Origin: Pseudarthrobacter sp. L1SW
GTDB taxonomy: Bacteria; Actinomycetota; Actinomycetes; Actinomycetales; Micrococcaceae
DNA length: 64,000 nt
NCBI RefSeq assembly: GCF_020809045.1
Contig: NZ_CP078079.1
Span: 3,224,001 to 3,288,000 of the forward strand
Direction: 5' to 3'
Shown here: positions 40,151 through 48,733 of the stretch, piece after piece
How positions within the stretch are numbered: the stretch's first letter is position 1
Layout of the letters: every line of letters begins with the position of its first letter
Made by a program: the position numbers and the translations under genes
The notes under the pieces: model-generated
Seen by the model: only the letters and a program-made list of their open reading frames with translations
Databases searched by the model: none
Told to the model about the DNA's origin: nothing

Positions 40151-40591
40151 ATGGGACTGAACATCCAGATCGTCGTCGATTGCAGCAAGCCGCACGAGCT
40201 CGCGGACTGGTGGGCCGAAACCCTGCAGTGGTCCGTGGAGCCCCAGGACGCCGCGTTCATCCGCTCCATGATCGCGCAGGGCTTCGCCACCGAGGACCAG
40301 ACCATGACGCACCGGGGCAACCTGGTGTGGCGCGAGGGGTGCGCGATCCGGCCGCCTGAGGAACTCGAGGCGAGGAGCCCCGCCCGGAGGTTCCTCTTCC
40401 AGACGGCGCCGGAGGGGAAAACCGTGAAGAACCGTGTGCACTGGGACGTGAACCTGGCCGGCCGGGACAAGGACGAGGTCCGCCGGGAACTTGAGGCCAG
40501 GGGCGCCACTTTCCTCTGGACGGCCAGCCAGGGCCCGCACTCCTGGCACACCATGGCAGATCCGGAAGGCAACGAGTTCTGCATCAGCTGA
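40151..40591 (+). CDS. VOC-family protein
   Basis: 146 residues of glyoxalase/dioxygenase-like fold: IQIVVDCSKPHELADWWAET, then RVHWDVNLAGRDKDEVRREL and a C-terminal MADPEGNEFCI strand carrying the usual metal-side Glu. No substrate can be assigned. TACCGT lies 6 bases before the ATG and there is no clear Shine-Dalgarno site, so it may be leaderless. menB begins 22 bases downstream. Confidence 0.85.
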   Translation: MGLNIQIVVDCSKPHELADWWAETLQWSVEPQDAAFIRSMIAQGFATEDQTMTHRGNLVWREGCAIRPPEELEARSPARRFLFQTAPEGKTVKNRVHWDVNLAGRDKDEVRRELEARGATFLWTASQGPHSWHTMADPEGNEFCIS

Positions 40592-40613
40592 GGCCGATTA
40601 CTAGACTTGGACG

Positions 40614-41579
40614 GTGAGCAAACAGATTCCCGCCCCAGTGTCCGACGTCTTCGACCCCATCCGCTGGCGGACCGTGGCCGGTTTCGAGGACTTCCAGGAC
40701 ATGACGTACCACCGGCAGGTGGAAAGGGATTCCGACGGCGGGTGGGTGCGTGACCTGCCCACGGTGCGGATCGCGTTCAACCGGCCCGAGGTCCGCAACG
40801 CCTTCCGGCCCGGAACTGTGGACGAGCTGTACCGGGCAATGGACCATGCCCGCATGTCCCCGGACGTCGCCACGGTCCTGCTTACCGGCAACGGCCCCTC
40901 CCCCAAGGACGGCGGCCACTCCTTCTGCTCGGGCGGGGACCAGCGGATCCGAGGCCGGGACGGCTACAGGTATGTAATACAAGAAACAGACGGCGAGACG
41001 CAGGAAACCATTGACCCCGCCCGCGCGGGCAGGCTGCACATCCTTGAAGTCCAGCGGCTGATGCGGACCATGCCCAAGGTGGTCATCGCCGTCGTCAACG
41101 GCTGGGCGGCCGGCGGCGGGCACTCGCTGCACGTGGTGGCGGACCTGACCATCGCCTCGCGCCAGCACGGCAAGTTCAAGCAGACTGACGCCACGGTGGG
41201 AAGCTTCGACGCCGGCTACGGCTCCGCCCTGCTGGCACGGCAGATCGGGCAGAAGGCAGCGCGGGAGATCTTCTTCCTGGCACGTGAATATTCCGCCGAG
41301 GACATGGTCCGCATGGGCGCCGTGAACGAGGCCGTGGACCACGAGCGCCTCGAAGAGGTTGCCCTGGAGTACGCCGCTGATATCGCCCGGCAGTCGCCGC
41401 AGGCCATCCGCATGCTCAAGTTCGCGTTCAACCTTGCCGACGACGGCCTGGCCGGCCAGCAGGTGTTCGCCGGCGAGGCCACGCGGTTGGCTTACATGAC
41501 GGACGAGGCGGTGGAGGGCAAGGAGGCCTTCCTGCAGAAACGCGAGCCGGACTGGTCCACCTTCCCGCACTACTTCTAG
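40614..41579 (+). CDS. menB: 1,4-dihydroxy-2-naphthoyl-CoA synthase
   Basis: 321 residues, the longer actinobacterial type of MenB. Crotonase fold with FNRPEVRNAFRP, a conserved FCSGGDQRIRG, VVNGWAAGGGHSLHVVADLT and the DATVGSFDAGYGSALLARQ segment with the catalytic Asp. It closes the naphthoquinol ring from succinylbenzoyl-CoA in menaquinone synthesis. GTG start at 40614; TAGACT ends 6 bases before it, suggesting a leaderless mRNA. menE follows after 14 bases and menA after that. Confidence 0.95.
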   Translation: MSKQIPAPVSDVFDPIRWRTVAGFEDFQDMTYHRQVERDSDGGWVRDLPTVRIAFNRPEVRNAFRPGTVDELYRAMDHARMSPDVATVLLTGNGPSPKDGGHSFCSGGDQRIRGRDGYRYVIQETDGETQETIDPARAGRLHILEVQRLMRTMPKVVIAVVNGWAAGGGHSLHVVADLTIASRQHGKFKQTDATVGSFDAGYGSALLARQIGQKAAREIFFLAREYSAEDMVRMGAVNEAVDHERLEEVALEYAADIARQSPQAIRMLKFAFNLADDGLAGQQVFAGEATRLAYMTDEAVEGKEAFLQKREPDWSTFPHYF

Positions 41580-41593
41580 GCAGGAGCGGAAAC

Positions 41594-42766
41594 ATGAACG
41601 CGCTCAACATCGAGCCGGCCCTCAAAGCCTTGGCGTCCGCCCTTCACGGCGAGGGCCCCGCCGTCGAACTCTCCGTGGGAAGCGACGGCGCCCTGGTGGT
41701 GGGGCATGTGGAAACGCCCGGCTGCGACGACGCGGTGGCCGTGGTGCGCACCTCCGGCTCCACCGGTGCCCCCAAGGCGACGGTGCTGACGGTGGAGTCC
41801 TTGGCGGCCTCCTCGATGGCAACGGCGCTGGCGCTCAAGGGCGAAGGCCAGTGGCTCCTGGCCCTCCCGGTGGAGTATGTGGCGGGCATCCAGGTGCTGG
41901 TGCGTTCCCTGTTCGCCGGCACGCGCCCGTGGGTTATGGACATGTCCCGGGGCTTCACGCCCGAAGCATTCACCGAGGCCGCCCTGGAACTGACGGACAA
42001 AATCCGCTTCACCTCCCTGGTTCCCACGCAACTGCAGCGTCTGCTCGACAATCCCTCGCCGGAGACCCTGGCCGTGCTGCGACGCTTCAACGCCGTCCTG
42101 CTGGGTGGCGCGCCCGCCCCGGCGTCCCTGCTGGCCGCCGCCCGCGACGCCGGCGTCCGGGTCATCACCACGTACGGTTCCGCCGAGACGTCCGGCGGGT
42201 GCGTCTACGACGGCTTCCCCCTGGAGGGAGTGTCGGTCCGGGTTGAGGGGGACGGCAGGATCCTGCTGGGCGGCGACACCATCGCCGCGGGATACCTGGA
42301 GGCCCCGGAAAGCACCGAGACTTTCTTTGAGGAGGATGGAGTGCGCTGGTACCGCACCAGCGACCTCGGCAGCATCGGCGACGACGGCCGCCTGACCGTC
42401 CTGGGCCGCGCCGACGACGTGATCATCACCGGCGGCATGAAGGTGTCCGCGGCGCACGTGCAGGAAGAGCTGGAAAAGTCCGACGGCGTCGCGGCGGCTT
42501 TTGTGGCCGGCGTCCCCTCCGCGGAGTGGGGCCAGGCCGTGGCGGCCTACGTGGCGCTGGCCGGGTCCGCCCGCGGTGCCGAAGCCGAAGGCGCCCCCCA
42601 CAGCGGGGATCACGCCGTCGTGCTTCAGCGGGAGTGGCGCCGGACCCTGGGGATCCTGGCGCCCAAAACGGTCCTGGCGGCGTCCTCGCTGCTGATGCTG
42701 CCCAACGGCAAGCCGGACCGGCTGGCCATGACCGCCGAACTGAATGCCCTCCACGAGGGAAAGTAA
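41594..42766 (+). CDS. menE: o-Succinylbenzoate-CoA ligase
   Basis: 390 residues, short for the adenylate-forming superfamily but normal for actinobacterial MenE. ATP-binding VVRTSGSTGAPKATVLT, the TYGSAETSGGCVYDG motif, WYRTSDLG and GRADDVIITGGMKVSAAHVQ, and the C-terminal catalytic Lys region in LPNGKPDRLAM. It activates o-succinylbenzoate for MenB, whose gene is 14 bases upstream. Confidence 0.94.
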   Translation: MNALNIEPALKALASALHGEGPAVELSVGSDGALVVGHVETPGCDDAVAVVRTSGSTGAPKATVLTVESLAASSMATALALKGEGQWLLALPVEYVAGIQVLVRSLFAGTRPWVMDMSRGFTPEAFTEAALELTDKIRFTSLVPTQLQRLLDNPSPETLAVLRRFNAVLLGGAPAPASLLAAARDAGVRVITTYGSAETSGGCVYDGFPLEGVSVRVEGDGRILLGGDTIAAGYLEAPESTETFFEEDGVRWYRTSDLGSIGDDGRLTVLGRADDVIITGGMKVSAAHVQEELEKSDGVAAAFVAGVPSAEWGQAVAAYVALAGSARGAEAEGAPHSGDHAVVLQREWRRTLGILAPKTVLAASSLLMLPNGKPDRLAMTAELNALHEGK

Positions 42767-42835
42767 AGTAGACCTGCACCACCCGGCAGGGCTCCCCTCC
42801 TGCCGCCCTCCCCAACCACACGCGAGGTACTGACC

Positions 42836-43717
42836 GTGGCCACAGCCGCACAATGGATCCAAGGCGCCCGACTCCGGACGCTGCCCGCCGCGATCGCGCC
42901 GGTGCTGATCGGCTCCGCCGCCGCCTACGAGATGGATTCGTTCCTCCTGCCCAACGCCATCCTCGCGGCGCTGGTGGCACTCCTGCTGCAGGTGGGCGTG
43001 AACTTCGCCAACGACTACTCGGACGGCATCCGCGGCACCGACGACGACCGCGTGGGCCCGCTGCGGCTCGTGGGTTCAGGGGCGGCAAGCCCGGAGCACG
43101 TCAAGCGGGCGGCCTTTGGCGCCTTCGCCGCCGCCATGGTCTTCGGGCTCATCTTGGTGGTGATCACCCAGAGCTGGTGGCTGATCCTGGTGGGCCTGGG
43201 CTGCGTCATGGCCGCGTGGGGCTACACCGGCGGCAAGAACCCGTACGGCTACATGGGCCTGGGCGACGTTTTTGTGTTTGTGTTCTTCGGTCTGGTGGCA
43301 ACCCTGGGCACCACCTACACCCAGGCCGGGCAGATCAACCTACCCGCCATCATCGGCGCGATCGGCACCGGGCTCATCGCCACCGCCCTGCTGATGGCCA
43401 ACAACGTGCGGGACATCCCGACGGACATGCAGGCCGGCAAGAAGACCCTGGCGGTCCGGCTGGGCGACAAGCACGCCCGGGAAAGCTACGTGCTGATGCT
43501 CGCGGTGGCCATCCTGCTGGTGGTGATATTGGCTCCGGGCCGGCCGTGGATGCTGATTGTGCTGCTGCTGATCCCGGCCTGCCTGATGCCCGCGTGGCTG
43601 ATGATCAACGGCCGCAAGCGCAAGAGCCTGATCCCGGTCTTGAAGCAGACCGGCCTGATCAACCTCGGCTACAGCCTGCTGTTCTCAGCGGGCCTGGTCC
43701 TCAGCCACGGGTTCTAG
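42836..43717 (+). CDS. menA: 1,4-dihydroxy-2-naphthoate polyprenyltransferase
   Basis: 293 residues with about 8-9 membrane helices. The UbiA-type Asp-rich motifs are NFANDYSDGIRGTDDDR and NNVRDIPTDMQAGKKTLAV. It attaches the isoprenoid chain to dihydroxynaphthoate in the membrane. GTG start at 42836. It is 69 bases after menE, so the three men genes are probably one unit. It ends 3 bases from the converging DUF4229 gene. Confidence 0.95.
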   Translation: MATAAQWIQGARLRTLPAAIAPVLIGSAAAYEMDSFLLPNAILAALVALLLQVGVNFANDYSDGIRGTDDDRVGPLRLVGSGAASPEHVKRAAFGAFAAAMVFGLILVVITQSWWLILVGLGCVMAAWGYTGGKNPYGYMGLGDVFVFVFFGLVATLGTTYTQAGQINLPAIIGAIGTGLIATALLMANNVRDIPTDMQAGKKTLAVRLGDKHARESYVLMLAVAILLVVILAPGRPWMLIVLLLIPACLMPAWLMINGRKRKSLIPVLKQTGLINLGYSLLFSAGLVLSHGF

Positions 43718-43720
43718 GGC

Positions 43721-44032
43721 CTAGGCCTGTTTGCGGTCCTTGGCGTCGTTGCTGATGGCCACGTTCGGGTTGGCGTCCAGGAGGGCGTCCTCGGCGTTGG
43801 CGTCCTGGACCTCGCCGGCGGAACGCAGCGGCTTGGCCTTGCCGGAGAAGCGGTGCTGCAGGGCCGCGGCTGCCTCATCCCGTTGCTTCTGGAAGAACAG
43901 GTAGCTCACGGCGAAGGCAATCAGGGCGGCGCAGATGACGGACATCAGGGCGCCCAGGCCCAGGAAGGTGAACAGCACGAACAGGGGTGCGAAGAGCGCA
44001 AGGCGGATCAGGGAATATTTCAAAAAGGCCAC
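43721..44032 (-). CDS. DUF4229 small membrane protein
   Basis: 103 residues: two adjacent transmembrane helices (LIRLALFAPLFVLFTFLGLG and ALMSVICAALIAFAVSYLFF) followed by a charged cytoplasmic tail. This matches DUF4229 proteins, which often lie near men genes in Actinobacteria; function unknown. GTG start at 44032 with TAAACT ending 6 bases upstream, so probably leaderless. It is divergent from the PLDc_N gene. Confidence 0.85.
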   Translation of the reverse strand: MAFLKYSLIRLALFAPLFVLFTFLGLGALMSVICAALIAFAVSYLFFQKQRDEAAAALQHRFSGKAKPLRSAGEVQDANAEDALLDANPNVAISNDAKDRKQA

Positions 44033-44094
44033 TATTCAAGTTTAGCCGCCTCCGGCCCACGGCCCCCGCGCCTCCTGACGATAGACTTAATGGC

Positions 44095-44487
44095 ATGCTC
44101 CTCCGTGTGGTTTTGGCCGTCGCAGTCCTCGCCATCTTCGTGTATGGCCTTGTCGACGTGATCCGCACCGACGCGCGCCTCACCCGCGGGATTTCCAAAC
44201 CTGCCTGGATCGTGGTCATGATCGTCCTGCCGGTCATCGGGGCGATTCTCTGGCTCCTGATCGGTCGGCCACGCGGCACTCCCCCGCAGCGCGAGAACTA
44301 CCGCCACCCCACCGCCCCGGACGATGATCCTGACTTCCTCCGCAACCTGGAGGTGCGCCGCCGGCAGGAAGCCGAGGCTGCACGCCTGAAGAAGCTCAAG
44401 GATGAGCTGGATGCCAAGGCAAAGAACGACGACGGCGGGAAAGACAAGCACGAGACCGACGAACACGACAACGACGGACTGAAGTAG
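44095..44487 (+). CDS. PLDc_N-type membrane protein
   Basis: 130 residues. Two transmembrane helices (VVLAVAVLAIFVYGLVDVI and PAWIVVMIVLPVIGAILWLL) with the PLD-nuclease N-terminal pattern, then GRPRG and a long charged, Lys/Asp/Glu-rich tail with no phospholipase domain. Function unknown. TAGACT ends 7 bases before the ATG at 44095, so the mRNA is probably leaderless. The next gene starts 12 bases downstream. Confidence 0.85.
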   Translation: MLLRVVLAVAVLAIFVYGLVDVIRTDARLTRGISKPAWIVVMIVLPVIGAILWLLIGRPRGTPPQRENYRHPTAPDDDPDFLRNLEVRRRQEAEAARLKKLKDELDAKAKNDDGGKDKHETDEHDNDGLK

Positions 44488-44499
44488 GGGACCGGCTTT

Positions 44500-45108
44500 A
44501 TGGCTCACGAAACTGACGGCGAAGACCGGCGGCGGACCCCCGCCGGGGCAGCTTCACCGCCAGATGGGCCACCGCATGCACAGCCCGCGCCGCCTCCGCG
44601 GCCCGGGCTGTCCTATTCGTCCCCGGCCCCCATCGTGGTGGTTCCGCCCGTTCCGCGCAGCGTCCGGCTCGCCCGGAACCTGTGGCTGTTCAGCTTCGTG
44701 GCCGGGTTGGCGGTGCTGGTGGGCTCCTTCCTTACCCGGGACTCCCACCTGGAACGGCTTCGAACCGTGGTGCAGGAGATGGCTCCCGGCGGTGATGAGA
44801 CCGCCGTGACCACGGCCACCGCCGTCGTCTTTTGGGGAAGCATCGGGGCGCTGCTGCTGGTGATGCTCCTTGAGGCGGCCATGCTCGGGGTGGTGGTGGG
44901 CCGGCAGGGCTGGGCGCGGCTGGCACTGGTCCCGCTGCTCGCCGGGCACGTGCTGGTGATGGTGGTGACGGCCACGTTCCTGGTACCCCCGGGCGACGCC
45001 GGCAGCTACGTGGTCATGCTCTGGGGCATCGAGATCCTGCTGGCGTTCATCGGGCTGGTGCTTTTCTTCTTCCCGTCCGCTGCCGCCTGGCTCAGGTCAG
45101 GCCGATAA
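44500..45108 (+). CDS. Membrane protein of unknown function
   Basis: 202 residues. A Pro/Ala-rich cytoplasmic N-terminus of about 55 residues is followed by four hydrophobic segments (LWLFSFVAGLAVLVGSFL, VFWGSIGALLLVMLLEAAML, LALVPLLAGHVLVMVVTATF, VVMLWGIEILLAFIGLVLFF). No known domain. It is downstream of the PLDc_N gene in the same direction, and its 3' end overlaps the end of the converging IniC-like gene by 12 bases. Confidence 0.8.
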   Translation: MAHETDGEDRRRTPAGAASPPDGPPHAQPAPPPRPGLSYSSPAPIVVVPPVPRSVRLARNLWLFSFVAGLAVLVGSFLTRDSHLERLRTVVQEMAPGGDETAVTTATAVVFWGSIGALLLVMLLEAAMLGVVVGRQGWARLALVPLLAGHVLVMVVTATFLVPPGDAGSYVVMLWGIEILLAFIGLVLFFFPSAAAWLRSGR

Positions 45109-46626
45109 GGGCTTGGCCTGCCGCGCCGAGTGCTGGGCGAGCTGACGCTGGAACTCGCGCACGGAGCATTCGGCCACAATGGCCTCGCAGCTCCGGATCA
45201 CCACCCTGCAGGCATCTAGGGCGGCCCGGTCCGTCAGCGGGTTCTCGGCAAGGGCACGCCAGCGGGACAGGAACCGCCGTGCCTCGTCAGCCAACTGCTC
45301 GGGGGTGGCATCCGGCCCCAGTCCGAGCCGTACATGCGAGGCCGCACCCAGGCCCCCGATCAGTGCCTCCGCTTCAGCCGCAAACTCGGGGTTCAGGCCG
45401 ACGCCTGTGGTCCTCAGCGTTGCCAGCAGCCGGAGTTCGCGGAACTCATGGGCGTTGACCTGGAGCTTCTCGAGTGCCGCGGCCAGGTGCCCGGTCCCCT
45501 CCCTGGGAGAAGCGCGAAGCAGGGTTTCCACTCCCACCAGCGCCGTCCGGGCCTTCAGCGCATCTGCCCTTGCCTGGAACTGCCGGCCCACCGTGTCCAG
45601 CAGCGGGTCCAGGCCGCTGCGGCGGGCGAGCTCGTGGGCCAGGGGTGTGGGCTGGTCGAAGCCGTTGCGGAGGAGGACCACCGCAAGGCGGATGCCAAAG
45701 AGTCCATACCTCTCCAGCAGTGAGGCCCGGGCCTCCGCTGCCATCCCTTCCGGTTCGGCTGCCCGGAGGAACCGGTCAGCCGAAAGCAGCATTTTCTCCC
45801 GGGCCGCACGGTCCATTCCCACCAGCAGTTCAAGGGCGTGGAAGTCCGGCTGCCGCATGGTCCGGGCACTTTGCGCCAGGAGGCCCGCCACGGGGACCAC
45901 GCCCAGCGCGAGCTTCCTCAGGTTGTGGTCGCGGCGGTACCTTTCGGCGATGTCACCGGCGGACAGGAGGGAATCGATCCGTCCTGCGCCCACCTCGTCG
46001 GCCCGGGACAGGACGGCAATGGCGTTCACGGTGCCCGAGCGCCCCGCCGCGGTATCGGCAAAGGATTCCAGGAACCTCAGGTCCGAGGCGTGCATGTGCC
46101 GCATCAGGTAGATGATGGCATCAGCCTCCGACGGCGTGTCCTCAGGGGTCAGGAAGCTGGTGGACCGGGCAGAGACATCCCCCGAGAGCGAGGCTATGCC
46201 GGGGGTATCGATCAGCGTCATGTCCTTCAGGCGCGGCGCGGGCCACTGGACGTCCAGGCGCTCCACGTCCTCCGCCCGCACGTCTCCCAGGACAAACACC
46301 AGCCGCCCGTCCACCCGTTTGAGGGGGAGGTTCCGGGGCTCCCCCGCCACCGGGTAGAGCGTGATGCGGGGCGTGTGCCCGTGCCGGTACCACGTGACGA
46401 TCCGGGTGCATTCGCCCGTATCCGTGGGAGCTATCTCTTCCCCGATGATGGCGTTCAGCAGCGTGGATTTTCCGGCTTTCACCATTCCGGCGATGGCAAT
46501 CCGCAACGGCTCGGACAGCCTGCGTCCATAGCCCTTGAGCGCGGCGGAGGCAGCGGGATCATCCCGGTACACTTCCAGGGCGGCAGCAACCAGCTCCTTG
46601 GCACCTGCCATCGTGGAGTTTTTCAT
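45097..46626 (-). CDS. IniC-like dynamin-family GTPase
   Basis: 509 residues. The GTPase has P-loop GMVKAGKS (47-54), a switch Thr in PTDTGECTRIV, DTPG in LIDTPGIASL and a LSRADE G4-like motif. The rest is long helices, with no clear paired membrane helices as in the neighbour. In mycobacteria IniA and IniC are dynamin-like proteins induced by cell-wall stress (known). It overlaps the IniA-like stop by four bases (ATGA), so the two GTPases are probably made together and may form a heteromer (inference). Confidence 0.87.
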   Translation of the reverse strand: MKNSTMAGAKELVAAALEVYRDDPAASAALKGYGRRLSEPLRIAIAGMVKAGKSTLLNAIIGEEIAPTDTGECTRIVTWYRHGHTPRITLYPVAGEPRNLPLKRVDGRLVFVLGDVRAEDVERLDVQWPAPRLKDMTLIDTPGIASLSGDVSARSTSFLTPEDTPSEADAIIYLMRHMHASDLRFLESFADTAAGRSGTVNAIAVLSRADEVGAGRIDSLLSAGDIAERYRRDHNLRKLALGVVPVAGLLAQSARTMRQPDFHALELLVGMDRAAREKMLLSADRFLRAAEPEGMAAEARASLLERYGLFGIRLAVVLLRNGFDQPTPLAHELARRSGLDPLLDTVGRQFQARADALKARTALVGVETLLRASPREGTGHLAAALEKLQVNAHEFRELRLLATLRTTGVGLNPEFAAEAEALIGGLGAASHVRLGLGPDATPEQLADEARRFLSRWRALAENPLTDRAALDACRVVIRSCEAIVAECSVREFQRQLAQHSARQAKPLSA

Positions 46627-48626
46627 CCCACGGCCGCCACTGTCGGAGCGCCCGCCGGCCCGCTGGCTGAAGGCGGGGCCGCGTTCTGGCCGCCCCCGGC
46701 CACGCTTGGAGTGGCCGGGCCGGGGCCGGCGGCTCCACCCACGCGGCGGGGCGTTGCCGCCGATACCTCTGCGGCAATGGCTGCGGCTGCGCGGGACACC
46801 GCGTCAACCTTCTTAAGCTCAGCCTTGATCTCCCGGATGCGGACGTCCTTTTCAAGGGCGTACGTGGTGGCGGCCTTTTGCGCCGCCGAGACTGAGTCCG
46901 TTAGCGACCGGTGGTGCTCGTCCGCGATCTCCGTGAAGTGGTCCCGGGTGGAGCGCTGGACCAGCCGCAGCCGGTCCTTCAGCTGCTTGCCCACCTGGAA
47001 GGTAACATCGTCCAGTTGGCGGCGTACCAGCGCCTTTGCTTCGCCCTGCCGGCGCTTGAGCCGTGCTTCCTGGTCTTCCCGGAACGCCTTGCGTCCCAGC
47101 AGCAGTCCGGCCCCCACGGAGAGGGGATTGATCAAAGCCATCCCGAAGATCCCGGTCAGGAGCCCGAACATCAGGACGCCGCCGTAGGAGCCGCGCATGC
47201 CGATCAGCACCTTCTGCATCGGCTTGATGCGTCCGTCGTCGAGCGTTGGCATTTCATCCACAGGGTCCAGGGCGTCCCCGGTGTCGGACACGCGGAACAC
47301 CGGCAAGGTGACTTCGTCCGCCGCGAAGTGCTCCGCCACCTGCGCCGCGAGCCACTGGGCCCTTTCACTGGTCCACACAAAAGTATCCGAGATGGCGGCC
47401 GCAGCACATTCTTCGAGCCATTTGGAGAACTGGGGCCAGGTTGGTCCCGGGTCGCCCTGGTCAATGGCTGTTTCGGCTTCCCGCTGGATCCGCCGAAGCC
47501 GGTCCCGGAGGTCATATTCCATGTCCGCAATCAGATCGCTGATGCCGTCGTTGAGGGTGATCTGCCACCGCGCCGAGCGTTTGCGGAGGTCGTCCGCCTC
47601 GGCTTTGGCAAGCTCCAGCCCTGCGATCATCTGGGGTGTGCCCTGCGGGTTCTCGAGGGCTTCAAGCTCGGACTGCAGCGAGAGCCTTAGGTTTTCCGTG
47701 ACGGACAGCAGGTCCTGGCTCACCGAGCGCCGCTGGAGGCGCTGTGCCTTGCCCACAATCTCGTTCCGAAGGTGCGTGATCAGGCGGGGGAAGCCTGATT
47801 CGGCGTTGAGCTCGGCGTCCTGCAGCCGGGAAGCCTCCAGGCGCAGGTCGGAGGAGACCGGATAAAGCGGGATGTCGGGTGCAACCTGGGCGAGGTGGCC
47901 CCGGTCCAGCTCCTCCACACGCCGCCATTCCGGGTAGAGGTCCGTCTTGGACAGGACTCCCACCACGCTGGGAGTGATCCGCATGGCCTGCCGGAGGAAG
48001 CGCAGTTCCGGCTCGGTGTATTCCTGCGAGGCATCGCTGACCAGCAGCATGGCATCCGCTGTGGGCAGTGCGGTGAGGGTGGTCAGGGTGTGCGAGGAAC
48101 CCATGCCTCCGACGCCCGGGGAGTCGATGACCGTGAGTCCGCCGGTCAGGATCCTGCGGGGAAGGCAGACCTCTGCAGCCACGAGCTTCTTGCTGTTCCC
48201 GGGGTTGCCGCGTTCTGAAACGAAGGCGGCAAGTTCGGCAATGTTGACCGGCTGCCGCTCCACGTTGGTTTCGTCCGGGGCGTCCGTGCCGGCTTTTGGC
48301 ACCAGGATGCTCGCCGAGGCGGGATCGCCGTAGCGGACCACCGTGGGGACGGACGTGGCAATGTCGTCATCCACCGGGCATACAGGGGCATTCACCAAGG
48401 CATTGATCAGCTTGCTCTTGCCTTGCTTGAATTCCCCCACGACGATCACCCGGATGCTCGGGTCCTTGAGCCTTGCCAGGGTCTGGTCCAACCGTTTGCG
48501 GAGATCCGCCCTGTCCCCTGTGCCCACCAGCTGGAGGCCTTGCTCCACAAGGTTGATGAGCTGCCCCGCGCTTGCCGCCGTTGGCTGCCCTCCGGTCGTG
48601 GGGGTTAACTGTCCTGCTTCTGCCAC
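46623..48626 (-). CDS. IniA-like dynamin-family GTPase with membrane paddle
   Basis: 667 residues. P-loop GEFKQGKS (64-71), switch Thr region DDIATSVPTVV, DSPG in VIDSPGVGGMG and LSKTDLYPEW as G4. Long helical stalks flank a hydrophobic hairpin at about 474-507 (GGVLMFGLLTGIFGMALI), the likely membrane paddle. The C-terminal 50 residues are Gly/Ala/Pro-rich. Bacterial dynamins remodel or protect membranes. GTG start at 48626 with AAAGGA upstream. It is followed by the IniC-like gene and preceded by the IniB-like gene, the order of mycobacterial iniBAC. Confidence 0.9.
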   Translation of the reverse strand: MAEAGQLTPTTGGQPTAASAGQLINLVEQGLQLVGTGDRADLRKRLDQTLARLKDPSIRVIVVGEFKQGKSKLINALVNAPVCPVDDDIATSVPTVVRYGDPASASILVPKAGTDAPDETNVERQPVNIAELAAFVSERGNPGNSKKLVAAEVCLPRRILTGGLTVIDSPGVGGMGSSHTLTTLTALPTADAMLLVSDASQEYTEPELRFLRQAMRITPSVVGVLSKTDLYPEWRRVEELDRGHLAQVAPDIPLYPVSSDLRLEASRLQDAELNAESGFPRLITHLRNEIVGKAQRLQRRSVSQDLLSVTENLRLSLQSELEALENPQGTPQMIAGLELAKAEADDLRKRSARWQITLNDGISDLIADMEYDLRDRLRRIQREAETAIDQGDPGPTWPQFSKWLEECAAAAISDTFVWTSERAQWLAAQVAEHFAADEVTLPVFRVSDTGDALDPVDEMPTLDDGRIKPMQKVLIGMRGSYGGVLMFGLLTGIFGMALINPLSVGAGLLLGRKAFREDQEARLKRRQGEAKALVRRQLDDVTFQVGKQLKDRLRLVQRSTRDHFTEIADEHHRSLTDSVSAAQKAATTYALEKDVRIREIKAELKKVDAVSRAAAAIAAEVSAATPRRVGGAAGPGPATPSVAGGGQNAAPPSASGPAGAPTVAAVG

Positions 48627-48733
48627 AGTGTGTCCTTTGCCTCAACTCGGAAATGGGACGTGGGATGAGCCCCGAAATGCCCGGCAGGAGGGAGGAACCT
48701 CCTGCCGGGCGCTTCCGGTGGACCCGGGACTGC